In this document: piece by piece, positions 1-8,110 of the stretch
Numbering within the stretch: the first letter of the stretch is position 1
Layout of the letters: the number at the start of each line of letters is the position of its first letter
Source of the DNA: GCA-2697345 sp049602715
GTDB taxonomy: Bacteria; Pseudomonadota; Alphaproteobacteria; Rhodobacterales; Rhodobacteraceae
Assembly (NCBI GenBank): GCA_049602715.1
Contig: JBMYRX010000031.1
Span: forward strand, 1-24,248
DNA length: 24,248 nt
Direction: 5' to 3'
The notes under the pieces: model-generated
The model's database searches: none
What the model was told of the DNA's origin: nothing
What the model saw: the letters and a program-made list of their open reading frames with translations, nothing else
Translations under genes and position numbers: made by a program

Positions 1-8
1 AATTAATA

Positions 9-1028
9 GTGGGGAAATCTGAAAGGGTAAACCGTAAAATGAAACATAACGACAGAAGTGAGTGGAATTATCATCCTGAAATACCATTAAAAGATAATTC
101 GCTTTTCGGAAACTTTAAGAGTATTTCTTTTGTTTTAAAATGGTTTTATAAAAATTGGCTTAGCCTCTCGGAGTTTATCGTTCTTGTTATTATTGCTACT
201 GTATTGTGGTTATTTTGTTATCCCTCTTTGATTGATGTAAAATATTTTTCCTACATTTGGGTGTGTCAGATAGTAATAATTAACTTTTTTGTTATGTTGT
301 TTTTTGCAGGAGGCCTTCACTGGTATTTTTATATTATCAAAGGTCAAGCTAAAGAATTAAAGTTTGATCATAGGGATCAAACTCGAGAAAATCGTAGCTT
401 CTTATTTTCAGACCAAGTCAAAGATAACATGTTCTGGACCCTTACAAGTGGTGTATTAAACCTTTCTTTTTTTCAAAGTGTCACAATGTGGGCAATGGCT
501 AATGGTTACATTCCGTCAGTAATTTTCAACGAAATTTCAATCTGGTTTTTTCTATGGTTTTTCTTGGGTTTCATCTACATTCCAATTTGGGCTGCATTTC
601 ATTTTTATTGGATACATCGGTTTTTACATTTACCCTTCATGTATAGGAGATTCCATGCTCTTCATCATCGAAATATTAACATAGGCCCATGGTCAGGCAT
701 GTCTATGCATCCTGTAGAACATTTCTTATATATTTCATCCACTTGCATACATTGGATTGTATTGGCGCACCCAATACATTTAATCTTCCATCTACTTTGG
801 TTAGGCCCTGGCGCTTCAATGTCCCACACTGGATATGAAAATATGATTATCAAAGATAAAAAGAGACTTGCTCTAGGGACTTTTTATCACCAACTTCATC
901 ATAGATATTACGAGTGTAATTACGGAAATCAGGAGATGCCTTGGGATCGATGGTTTGGCACCTTCCACGATGGTTCAAGAAAGGCCACAGAAGAGACAAG
1001 AAGTCGAAAGAAAAAAATGTATTCTTAA
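9..1028 (+). CDS. Fatty acid hydroxylase / sterol desaturase family membrane protein
   Basis: This is a membrane di-iron oxygenase-type protein of the fatty acid hydroxylase superfamily, expected to hydroxylate or desaturate a lipid substrate at the inner membrane. Several hydrophobic segments are visible (about residues 55-75, 82-103, 178-200 and 240-265). The histidine boxes are present: HRFLH at 203-207, HALHH at 216-220, HPVEH at 234-238 and HQLHH at 294-298, followed by the usual WDRWFGTFHDG end. The substrate cannot be told; these proteins are often over-named as sterol desaturases. The 5' end is uncertain. The frame is open from the left edge, GTG at 9 is the first start seen, and ATG at 39 (residue 11) has a GAAAGGG about 11 bases upstream. 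It converges on the esterase gene, with only 11 bases between the two stop codons. Confidence 0.85.
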   Translation: MGKSERVNRKMKHNDRSEWNYHPEIPLKDNSLFGNFKSISFVLKWFYKNWLSLSEFIVLVIIATVLWLFCYPSLIDVKYFSYIWVCQIVIINFFVMLFFAGGLHWYFYIIKGQAKELKFDHRDQTRENRSFLFSDQVKDNMFWTLTSGVLNLSFFQSVTMWAMANGYIPSVIFNEISIWFFLWFFLGFIYIPIWAAFHFYWIHRFLHLPFMYRRFHALHHRNINIGPWSGMSMHPVEHFLYISSTCIHWIVLAHPIHLIFHLLWLGPGASMSHTGYENMIIKDKKRLALGTFYHQLHHRYYECNYGNQEMPWDRWFGTFHDGSRKATEETRSRKKKMYS

Positions 1029-1052
1029 AATAAATTTAATTAAAATTTATTT
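1028..1052. terminator. AT-only inverted repeat between convergent genes, possible weak terminator
   Basis: A perfect 10-base inverted repeat (AAATAAATTT at 1028-1037, AAATTTATTT at 1043-1052) with a 5-base loop lies across both stop codons of the converging genes. It contains no G or C, so the hairpin would be weak. In such AT-rich DNA, chance is a real alternative. Confidence 0.3.
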
Positions 1053-1948
1053 ATAATTTTTAATATTTTATTAAATTCATCGTTTGCTCTTTTACTTAGG
1101 TGTCTTGCTCTGAGATAACCATGAACCAACCCATCGCCACTCTCAAGAGTTGCACTACCACCCTGCTTAGAAATTGCCTTCAAATAAAACATGCCATCAT
1201 CTTTCAATGGATCAAATTCTGCAACAAATATATGTGTTTCAGGAATTGATTGTAAGGTTTTTGATATTAGTGGACGAGCGGTTTTATCGGTAAGATAACT
1301 TTTACTATCAAAATAAACTGAGTTGTAATATTCAATATCGCTCGCAGTTAACATTGGAGCTTCCTGGTGATTTTTTATGGACCCGCTCTTTAGAATATTT
1401 CCCAATACTGGATAAATCAAAATTTGGCCAACGAGTTTATCTACACTAGAAAATTTATCTGATAGCGCCGCAACCAAGTTGCCCCCGGCACTGTCACCAA
1501 TTAATACTATATTTTTATTTTCTACTTTCCTGATATGCTCAAGTATTATCTCACAATCGCTAAGTCCAGCAGGATGTTTATTTTCAGGGGCTAGTTTATA
1601 GTCAATCGCGTATACAATAGACTCTGTTTTAGAGCAAATTTCTGCACAAATATCATCGTGGCTCTCTAAATCTCCAACTACCCATCCTCCTCCATGTACA
1701 AAAAAGACGATACGTTTTGATACGTCTGCTGAAACATATTTTCTGACCCTAATTTGGCTAACTTCAAAATCAACTGTTTCAACATCTTTAGGTCTCGGCG
1801 CTTTAAAGAACTTACAAAGATCATTATAAATTTCTCGTTCTTTTCTCGGATCGCTACAATTTGAGCTCTTGGGATAGAAATCTTTAGTTTTTTTAATAAA
1901 TTCTAATATCTCAGCGTCTAAAACACTTTTGTAGTCATAATACTTCAT
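1040..1948 (-). CDS. Alpha/beta hydrolase, HSL-type (family IV) esterase/lipase
   Basis: A cytosolic serine esterase of the hormone-sensitive lipase family, about the usual length at 302 residues. The oxyanion motif HGGG is at 85-88. The nucleophile elbow GDSAGG at 151-156 puts Ser153 as nucleophile. Asp246 in EFDPLKDDG and His276 in VHGY complete the triad. There is no signal peptide. The ATG start is preceded by a purine-rich AAGAAG about 8 bases upstream. It is divergent from the rhodanese gene and stands alone on its strand. The natural ester is unknown; short-chain acyl esters are typical of the family. A second HSL-type esterase lies at 17587-18549, but the two are clearly different genes. 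Confidence 0.9.
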   Translation of the reverse strand: MKYYDYKSVLDAEILEFIKKTKDFYPKSSNCSDPRKEREIYNDLCKFFKAPRPKDVETVDFEVSQIRVRKYVSADVSKRIVFFVHGGGWVVGDLESHDDICAEICSKTESIVYAIDYKLAPENKHPAGLSDCEIILEHIRKVENKNIVLIGDSAGGNLVAALSDKFSSVDKLVGQILIYPVLGNILKSGSIKNHQEAPMLTASDIEYYNSVYFDSKSYLTDKTARPLISKTLQSIPETHIFVAEFDPLKDDGMFYLKAISKQGGSATLESGDGLVHGYLRARHLSKRANDEFNKILKIINKF

Positions 1949-1981
1949 TGATTTAATCTTCTTTTAATGTGAATAGTTTAG

Positions 1982-2023
1982 TTATTACTCATAGTCTTAC
2001 TACATTTTACTCAATAGTAATAA
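1982..2023. promoter_or_regulatory. Inverted repeat in divergent intergenic region, possible operator
   Basis: The 118-base gap between the divergent esterase and rhodanese genes holds TTATTACT (1982-1989) and its exact complement AGTAATAA (2016-2023). A nested TTACT-CAAT-AGTAA hairpin lies at 2007-2020. The position suits an operator or promoter-proximal structure. No clear -35/-10 pair was found and the repeat is only A/T-rich words, so confidence is low. Confidence 0.22.
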
Positions 2024-2066
2024 AATAAAAAATTATTAAGGTTATAAACAAATGATTGGAAAGTAA

Positions 2067-2465
2067 GTGGCACAAACAATAACAAAAAGTGTTAAGGAAC
2101 TCGTTTCGGAGGCAAACGAAGTTGTTCGAACCATCACTACCTCAGAAGCAGCACGCGCTCTAAGGAGTGACAAATATGTATTCGTTGATCTCAGAGATTT
2201 TCGAGAGCTAAAAAGAGAAGGCAAAATCCCTGGAGCAGTTTCATGTCCCCGCGGAATGTTAGAGTTCTGGATTGATCCCCAAAGTCCATATCATAAAGAG
2301 GTGTTTAACCAAAATAAAACTTATGTTTTTTACTGTGCCAGTGCGTGGCGGTCTGCATTGAGCGCTAAAATAGCGCAAGAGATGGGGCTAAGTCCCGTTT
2401 GTCATATTTCAGGTGGTTTTACAGCCTGGAAAAAGGAAATAGGTGAGGTGGAAAAAGTAGAATGA
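2067..2465 (+). CDS. Rhodanese-like sulfurtransferase
   Basis: A single-domain rhodanese (132 residues), a cytosolic protein that carries sulfane sulfur as a cysteine persulfide. Asp41 and Arg43 in VDLRD, and the active-site loop CASAWR at 90-95 with Cys90 as the persulfide residue, support the call; the loop has the six-residue length of true sulfurtransferases. GGFTAW at 116-121 is the usual end of the fold. The start is GTG at 2067, with GGAAAG a few bases upstream. The gene overlaps the following metallo-hydrolase by four bases (ATGA), so the two are probably translated together. Confidence 0.88.
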   Translation: MAQTITKSVKELVSEANEVVRTITTSEAARALRSDKYVFVDLRDFRELKREGKIPGAVSCPRGMLEFWIDPQSPYHKEVFNQNKTYVFYCASAWRSALSAKIAQEMGLSPVCHISGGFTAWKKEIGEVEKVE

Positions 2466-3283
2466 AACATTCAACCGAAGTAAAGATTAATGATATTAAT
2501 CTACATATTTTACGCGATGGTAAAAATACATTCACAAATGATACCTTTGTCGAGACATCAGATAGTGAAATTGAACAGCTACTACAGGCAAGTCAAAGGA
2601 CAGAAATTGAAACATCCTTCAATGCTTTTTTAATAAAATCTAATAATGAGTACATATTAATTGATACGGGTGCCGGTGAGTTATTTGGATCAATTGCGGG
2701 AAACCTAGAAGTCGCATTAAGAGAACTTGGTGTATCAAATTCTGATATTACCAAATTAATTGTAACACATCTCCATCCAGACCATATTGGCGGGGCAATC
2801 GACTCTCAGCTTAAAGGCATCTTTACAAATGCTGAATTCGTTTTATCAGAAAAAGAGTATAACTTCTGGACTAATTCAACGAATTTTACAAAGCAGCCTG
2901 AATCTCAAACCCATCCTTTGGCTGTTCTGGATGCATATAAAGCTAATTTATCCCTAGCAAAGAAAAACTCAGATTTGGGGCTTGGTTTATCTACTATAGA
3001 CCTTCCTGGCCACACAGCCGGTCATATTGGAGTGCGCATTTCTTCAGGTAGTGATGAATTTGTTATAGCTGGGGACATAATTCACGCCGAACACCTACAA
3101 TTTTCAAATCCAAACATTGGCGTTGTTTTTGATCAAGACTATGAACTCGCGAAGCAATCAAGGATAAGCATGTTAGATATGTTGGCTTCCGATGAAATAC
3201 GTTTTACTGGTGGCCACCTTATGCCGCCTGCAGTATCAATAGTCTCAAAGGAAGGAAATTCTTTTATTTATAATATGGGTTAA
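2462..3283 (+). CDS. Metallo-beta-lactamase-fold hydrolase
   Basis: A two-zinc MBL-fold hydrolase of 273 residues. The metal motif HLHPDH at 103-108 gives His103, His105, Asp107 and His108; His184 in LPGHTAGH, Asp205 in AGDIIH and His252 in GGH complete the site. The GDIIH and TGGHLMPP pattern resembles the methyl parathion hydrolase / lactonase-like branch more than glyoxalase II or ETHE1, so a lactonase, ester or phosphotriester hydrolase is possible. Pairing with a rhodanese recalls sulfide-oxidation pairs of ETHE1 and rhodanese, but the sequence is not obviously ETHE1-like. The ATG overlaps the rhodanese stop (ATGA). No signal peptide. Confidence 0.87.
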   Translation: MKHSTEVKINDINLHILRDGKNTFTNDTFVETSDSEIEQLLQASQRTEIETSFNAFLIKSNNEYILIDTGAGELFGSIAGNLEVALRELGVSNSDITKLIVTHLHPDHIGGAIDSQLKGIFTNAEFVLSEKEYNFWTNSTNFTKQPESQTHPLAVLDAYKANLSLAKKNSDLGLGLSTIDLPGHTAGHIGVRISSGSDEFVIAGDIIHAEHLQFSNPNIGVVFDQDYELAKQSRISMLDMLASDEIRFTGGHLMPPAVSIVSKEGNSFIYNMG

Positions 3284-3358
3284 TTTGGAAAACGCGTTAT
3301 CATTAGAAGATAAAAACTTTGAGAGATACAGATAAACTATAAAATATAACCTACTGTA

Positions 3359-5386
3359 TTAAATGTAATTTCTCTTGATTTTGTGTGAAAAAGTACGTTC
3401 AAAAACTTTTTCACACCTCTCACTCGCGTTAACTGCAGCATTTATATAAAAAAAGTCTTCATCGGCACTCATGCTGCATTTTGTATTAATTTTCACAATC
3501 CAGTCTTCCCTCGACAACTCTTGGAACCATTCAATCTCACCAGTTGCAGACAGGGGGTCGTTTTTATTTATCGTCCATATTTCATTTGTCAGTTGATCGG
3601 TTGTTAAGCCATGATTATTATCCTTTACACGACCAAAGTCTGAGTTAATTCTGAGTATTACTTCACCCGTTCCATAATTATCTTCTAACGTTCTATTATA
3701 ATCCCCTGCTCTAAGAGATTTAAAATTCCACTCTTCAGAGGCTTCAGGTTCTTCAAACTTGTATTCGTCTTTTTTTATTTTTCCATTAAGAAGATTAAGG
3801 TTCAGAACACCCTGGCTTATTTCAATAGTAGTATTGGAAGCGCTAGGCCACACAAACGGCCAATATTGTGTTGAAATTGCTACTCTCAACTTATGACCTC
3901 TCGGGACAATATATGCTGTTTCATCTAGTAAAATATCTACAGCCGTCCGTTCATTAATCTTTAATACTGAAGGAGTTTCATCACTTTTCCGATGGGATAA
4001 ATTTAGTAGACCATGACAAATTTTTGTTGATGCGCCGTCAGGATGGACATCACAAAGCCTCACAGCTATCTGAGCTTGAGGAACATTGCTTTCAAGCATA
4101 AGTTCCAAAATTGATCTTCCAACGATACTTAAAGGAGATTCTAAAAGTTCTGTATCAAAACAGGCCGAAACTGCATCATCGATACGTTGATCTCCTGCCT
4201 GCTCTGGGGGTCCGACACAGTCTTCACTAGCTAATGCCATTGGAAAAAATTCACCCTGAGTAACTCCACAATTTGTTGGTGAAGAAACTATTCTTGAGAA
4301 TTGCTTTTGACTGCCCTTATTCAATCCATTTTCTGACAGAAAAAATTTCTTATTTATAATTCTTTCAGATGGAAATGAACTTTCAAGACACCATTTACCT
4401 GGACGGTGGGAGTAGTGACGCTTGGGGCGTACACTATCCTGAAGATAAAAAATAAGTTCCTTATTAGGTATATCGGGTTTGTTAATACCCTTTAACCAGA
4501 TATTCCACCAAGAAACCATTTCTTGTAAAAAGCCAATCTGAGGACTGGGAGCCGCCATATGAGGATACTGGTGCACCCATGGACCAATTATTCCTTTAAC
4601 ATTAGTCTTCAAATTGTTAACTAGTTGGGGTACGGCGTTCATGTAATTGTCAGCCCAACCTCCAAAAACTAATACAGCAGCTTCAATAGAGTTAAAGTTT
4701 TCACTAACTGAGCCGTGCTTCCAGTAGTCATCGTATGTTTGATGGGAAAGCCAGTTAAAAGCTAAAAACGGTTCGTTTTTCAACCTTTGAAGCCATATAT
4801 CTTTCCAAGATTCTCCCACTAAAATAGGATCTGGTGGTCGCGCAGAATATGCTAACATAACACCAGCCCAACGAAGATTGTCATTTAAAAGGCAACCTCC
4901 TTTATAATGGATATCATCCGAATACCGTTTTGTTGATGTATAACCAGTAGCTATTGCTTTTAGTGGTTTTGGAGCTAATGCGGCTACCTGTAGAGAATTA
5001 AACCCACCCCAACTCTTTCCCATCATTCCTACATTTCCGGAGCACCACGGCTGCTTAGAAATCCAGTTAATAAGTTCCCTTGCATCAGACAATTCCTGAG
5101 GGGAATATTCATCTTCTAGTAAACCTTCGCTATCACCTGAACCACGCATATCAACTCTCAAGCATACATAACCTTGCCCCGCGACATACGGATGAATTAA
5201 ATGATCTCGATAAATTGTGCCATCACGTTTCCTGTAGGGTATGTACTCAAGTACCGCAGGAACAGGTTTTTCCAACGCATCAATTGGCATCCATAATCTA
5301 GCAGCTAATTTACACCCATCATTCAGTTGTATCATCATGTTTTCGATCTCTTTAATTTTAAAGGGTGTATTTGAATTAATTTTCAT
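3359..5386 (-). CDS. CocE/NonD family hydrolase (X-Pro dipeptidyl-peptidase S15 type)
   Basis: A large serine hydrolase with an alpha/beta-hydrolase domain and the C-terminal jelly-roll domain of the X-Pro dipeptidyl peptidase / cocaine esterase family. Visible motifs are DMRGSGDSEG, the nucleophile elbow GKSWGG (Ser125 from the start chosen here), GGWADN with the likely triad Asp, and GPWVHQ with the triad His. The reaction could be hydrolysis of an ester, amide or beta-lactam-like bond. Start choice: an in-frame ATG at 5404 has no Shine-Dalgarno sequence, whereas ATG at 5386 has AGGA seven bases upstream, so 5386 is favoured (675 residues). It is last of five genes in the run headed by the MttB-like gene. 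Confidence 0.88.
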   Translation of the reverse strand: MKINSNTPFKIKEIENMMIQLNDGCKLAARLWMPIDALEKPVPAVLEYIPYRKRDGTIYRDHLIHPYVAGQGYVCLRVDMRGSGDSEGLLEDEYSPQELSDARELINWISKQPWCSGNVGMMGKSWGGFNSLQVAALAPKPLKAIATGYTSTKRYSDDIHYKGGCLLNDNLRWAGVMLAYSARPPDPILVGESWKDIWLQRLKNEPFLAFNWLSHQTYDDYWKHGSVSENFNSIEAAVLVFGGWADNYMNAVPQLVNNLKTNVKGIIGPWVHQYPHMAAPSPQIGFLQEMVSWWNIWLKGINKPDIPNKELIFYLQDSVRPKRHYSHRPGKWCLESSFPSERIINKKFFLSENGLNKGSQKQFSRIVSSPTNCGVTQGEFFPMALASEDCVGPPEQAGDQRIDDAVSACFDTELLESPLSIVGRSILELMLESNVPQAQIAVRLCDVHPDGASTKICHGLLNLSHRKSDETPSVLKINERTAVDILLDETAYIVPRGHKLRVAISTQYWPFVWPSASNTTIEISQGVLNLNLLNGKIKKDEYKFEEPEASEEWNFKSLRAGDYNRTLEDNYGTGEVILRINSDFGRVKDNNHGLTTDQLTNEIWTINKNDPLSATGEIEWFQELSREDWIVKINTKCSMSADEDFFYINAAVNASERCEKVFERTFSHKIKRNYI

Positions 5387-5407
5387 ATCCAGGTCCTGTT
5401 GCATTGT

Positions 5408-6250
5408 TTAAGTTAATCGTAAAATAATAATGCCTATAACGATTATAAAAACAACAAGTATTCTTTTTGGAGTAATTTTTTCTTTTAGAAAAACCGTGCC
5501 CAGCAATAACGCGAAAAGAACAGACGTTTCGCGAATAGAAGAAACAACAGCTATTGGAAGATACAAACAGGCCCACAAAACTAAAACATAGGCTAGATAA
5601 GAAGCACTTCCTCCTACTAAAAATGTAAACCGTGCTTCTTTTATTACCCTACTAAGTATCCCCCGATGAAAAAGAGTTAAATAAATTGAAAATAAAAGAC
5701 AATTACCAATCGTTAATCCCCCATAGTATGATATCGAGTTTTGAGTAATCCTTGTACCGGTTCCATCAACCATAGAGTACGCTGCAATAAAACCAGCCGT
5801 AGCCAGTGCCAATAAAAAACCTTTTAAGTTAAATTCATTCTCATTGAACTGCGAAAGTCCATGAATGAGTATACCCGCTGAGACTACACCAACTCCAATC
5901 AGTTGGAGAATACTTAGCTCATCAATTAACATTATAATTGATAGGACAGCGATAATTAAGGGCGCCGCACCGCGAGCTATTGGATAGATTTGGGTTAATC
6001 CACCGAACCTGTATGCGTTCATTAAAAATGACTGGTATCCGACATGTAAGACAGAACTTGCTATAATATATGGAAGCGCCTCTTTTTCTGGAAAGCCAAC
6101 AATTAACAGACCGAGAAATGCTAAAGGTGCATGACCAAATACAATTGCAGCCATTGCTAGAACCTTGTCATCACCACCCCTAACAAGAAAGTTCCAAAAC
6201 GCATGCAGGAAAGCTGCAAACAAAATCGCACTAATAATTAAAATATTCAA
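5408..6250 (-). CDS. EamA/DMT-family transporter
   Basis: An inner-membrane drug/metabolite transporter superfamily protein of about 280 residues. It is hydrophobic throughout, with about ten predicted segments in the usual two EamA repeats; the second repeat ends with SSIRETSVLFALLLGTVFLKE, a typical late-EamA pattern. It probably exports or imports a small metabolite of the operon; direction and substrate are unknown. Start choice: the longest frame begins at TTG 6283, but an AGGA touches that codon, which is too close. TTG at 6250 has AAAGG seven bases upstream and puts the start just before the first membrane segment. Neither start is certain. It lies between the FAH-family and CocE genes on the same strand. 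Confidence 0.85.
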   Translation of the reverse strand: MNILIISAILFAAFLHAFWNFLVRGGDDKVLAMAAIVFGHAPLAFLGLLIVGFPEKEALPYIIASSVLHVGYQSFLMNAYRFGGLTQIYPIARGAAPLIIAVLSIIMLIDELSILQLIGVGVVSAGILIHGLSQFNENEFNLKGFLLALATAGFIAAYSMVDGTGTRITQNSISYYGGLTIGNCLLFSIYLTLFHRGILSRVIKEARFTFLVGGSASYLAYVLVLWACLYLPIAVVSSIRETSVLFALLLGTVFLKEKITPKRILVVFIIVIGIIILRLT

Positions 6251-6322
6251 TACTTTGCCTTTGAAGAGAGAGTTGAACGACAATCCTATCTTTTAATACA
6301 AATGTAAAGTTATAGTCCACTA

Positions 6323-6337
6323 AGCTTATGTTAAGCT
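6323..6337. other. Short stem-loop over the FAH-family stop codon
   Basis: AGCTTA and TAAGCT form a perfect 6-base stem with a 3-base loop spanning the stop codon of the FAH-family gene. No T-run follows on the minus strand, so it does not look like an intrinsic terminator; it could be an RNA-stabilising or processing hairpin, or chance. Confidence 0.25.
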
Positions 6338-7179
6338 ACATAATTCACCAAACTACCTATCCCGGAAACTGTTATTTCTAGTTTATCTCCCGACACTAGA
6401 TGCCTTTTAGGGTTACGGCTCCCTCCCGTTCCATCCGGTGAACCGGTTGCAATTACGTCGCCAGGATACAAGGTATAAAGGGTCGATATATAAGAAATCT
6501 GCTCTGCAATTGAGAATATCATCTTATCAATAGTGGTATCCTGAACTCGCTCTGAATTCAAATACGTAGAAAGTTGAACCGAATCTACGTCTTTAAATTC
6601 ATCTTTCGTAACTAGGTAAGGCCCCCAAGAACTAGATTTTTGAAAATTTTTACCAGCATAAATACTGTGTTTTTGCCACTCACGCACAGAGCCATCATTT
6701 AATATCGAATAACCAAATATATAGTTTTTTGCCTCTAAAAGTGGTATATTTCGTCCACTTTTTCCAATTATTACAGCTACTTCCCCCTCATAATCAAACG
6801 TTAAACCAGGTTTACCAATAGGGAATTCCAAACTTTCATGATGAGCTACGAGACTACTATGCTCCTTACCAAACAAAATTATATTCTCTGGTTTTGGTGG
6901 AGACACTCCTTCAACTGGATAAATTTTTTCATAATTTAAACCAACACATATAATTTTCACTTTTTCACTCATTGGAGTACAAAACTCAACATGTGATAAC
7001 TCAATACCGTTCGAAAGAAATAGACCTTTATTTAAAGTAATACCTTTCTCAAGATGACAAATTAAATCAAACAAAGTTGGGAAATGCCTTAAAGTTTTTT
7101 CAGTAGCAAAATATATTTCATTTTCATTAATGTAACCATATTTAATTAATTTTTTATATTTTACGGTCGCAAGTTTCAT
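6331..7179 (-). CDS. Fumarylacetoacetate hydrolase (FAH) family protein
   Basis: A metal-dependent enzyme of the FAH superfamily (282 residues), whose members hydrolyse C-C bonds, decarboxylate oxaloacetate or catalyse hydratase/isomerase steps in catabolism. The metal ligands Glu131 and Glu133 in DYEGE and Asp162 in NDGS are present, as are Lys177 and the GDVIATGSPDGTG stretch at 240-252. An N-terminal region of about 70 residues precedes the catalytic core, as in FAHD/HpaG-like proteins. The frame is open upstream to 7263, but ATG 7179 is the real start: AAAGGA lies seven bases before it and it follows the previous stop by four bases. The context is with an MttB-like and a ketopantoate-reductase-like enzyme; the substrate is unknown. 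Confidence 0.9.
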   Translation of the reverse strand: MKLATVKYKKLIKYGYINENEIYFATEKTLRHFPTLFDLICHLEKGITLNKGLFLSNGIELSHVEFCTPMSEKVKIICVGLNYEKIYPVEGVSPPKPENIILFGKEHSSLVAHHESLEFPIGKPGLTFDYEGEVAVIIGKSGRNIPLLEAKNYIFGYSILNDGSVREWQKHSIYAGKNFQKSSSWGPYLVTKDEFKDVDSVQLSTYLNSERVQDTTIDKMIFSIAEQISYISTLYTLYPGDVIATGSPDGTGGSRNPKRHLVSGDKLEITVSGIGSLVNYVA

Positions 7180-7183
7180 AATT

Positions 7184-8110
7184 TCATCCTTTGAATTTCT
7201 CTTCAGAGCTTTTGACACATGCGACAAGTGTATCACTATAAGGTGTATTAATTCCGAGCTCACGGCCCATAATTGGGATCATTCCGTTTATTGCGTCAAT
7301 CTCCGACTTACGGTTACTAATATGGTCTAACAACATTGAAGGCTTAGCACTTGGCATATTTAATCCAAAATTTGTTACATATTTTATAGGGTCGTCGAAA
7401 GATAAATTAATGTTCTTCTCAATCGCTATTGAGTAAGCTTCCATTGTACCACCCAACGCGATCTCCCATAGTAGAGGGCTACCCATTAACTCGCCAATTG
7501 TTTTTCTGAAAACCGTACAGGGAGCGCTAAATGTCACGTTACAGATAAATTTTTCCCAAATCAGTTGGGTAATATCTTCAAAAGCCTTTACTTTAAAACC
7601 TGCCTTTCGCCATAATTCTTCTATCTTTAACAATCTAGCACTAATGCCACCATTAAGTTCTCCTATTCTAATGAGCTTCATAGAATTATGATGGATATGC
7701 CCAGGAGAAATAACAGACGCACCAAAACCTTCAGCGACACCAAGTAATAGGTTTTCAGTTGAAACGAACTTTTCTATTCTTTCACCAGAACCTAATCCAT
7801 TTTGAATAGTTATAATAGTAGAGTCTTTATCTGCAACCGTACTAATTAGTTCTGCAGCCTTACCCACTCCTGATGCCTTAGTTGCTATTATATACAAATC
7901 TGATTTAGGGAAATCATTTATATTTTCTGAAACAGTAATATTTCTTAAAGTCCTTGAACCACTTGCTCCTTCAACTCTTAATCCATTAGAGTTTATCGCA
8001 TCACAATGTTCTTTCCAGTCATCAACACCAAATACATTATGCCCGTCCTCTATAAAAAGAGCTGCATAAACAGATCCCATCGCTCCCATACCCACAATTG
8101 TAATGTTCAT
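7184..8110 (-). CDS. Ketopantoate reductase (PanE/ApbA) family oxidoreductase
   Basis: An NAD(P)-dependent reductase of 308 residues with an N-terminal Rossmann fold (GMGAMG at 7-12) and the C-terminal helical domain of the PanE family. The catalytic lysine/asparagine pattern WEKFICN (Lys187, Asn191) and Glu270 in KSEIDAINGM match the family. True pantothenate PanE is usually not embedded in catabolic runs, so this is more likely a paralogue reducing or oxidising another 2-oxo / 2-hydroxy acid of the pathway; that is inference. The ATG overlaps the stop of the MttB-like gene (ATGA), and its own stop is four bases before the FAH gene, so the three are co-translated. Confidence 0.88.
   Translation of the reverse strand: MNITIVGMGAMGSVYAALFIEDGHNVFGVDDWKEHCDAINSNGLRVEGASGSRTLRNITVSENINDFPKSDLYIIATKASGVGKAAELISTVADKDSTIITIQNGLGSGERIEKFVSTENLLLGVAEGFGASVISPGHIHHNSMKLIRIGELNGGISARLLKIEELWRKAGFKVKAFEDITQLIWEKFICNVTFSAPCTVFRKTIGELMGSPLLWEIALGGTMEAYSIAIEKNINLSFDDPIKYVTNFGLNMPSAKPSMLLDHISNRKSEIDAINGMIPIMGRELGINTPYSDTLVACVKSSEEKFKG

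Noticed and set aside
3326..3359. ATACAG...CTGTAT stem with a 22-base loop between the MBL and CocE genes
   Set aside because: The stem is only six bases with a long AT-rich loop and no T-run; not a supportable terminator.
7184..8110. Pantothenate-pathway PanE
   Set aside because: It is embedded in a catabolic run with four-base spacing to unrelated enzymes; family membership is clear but the pantothenate role is not.
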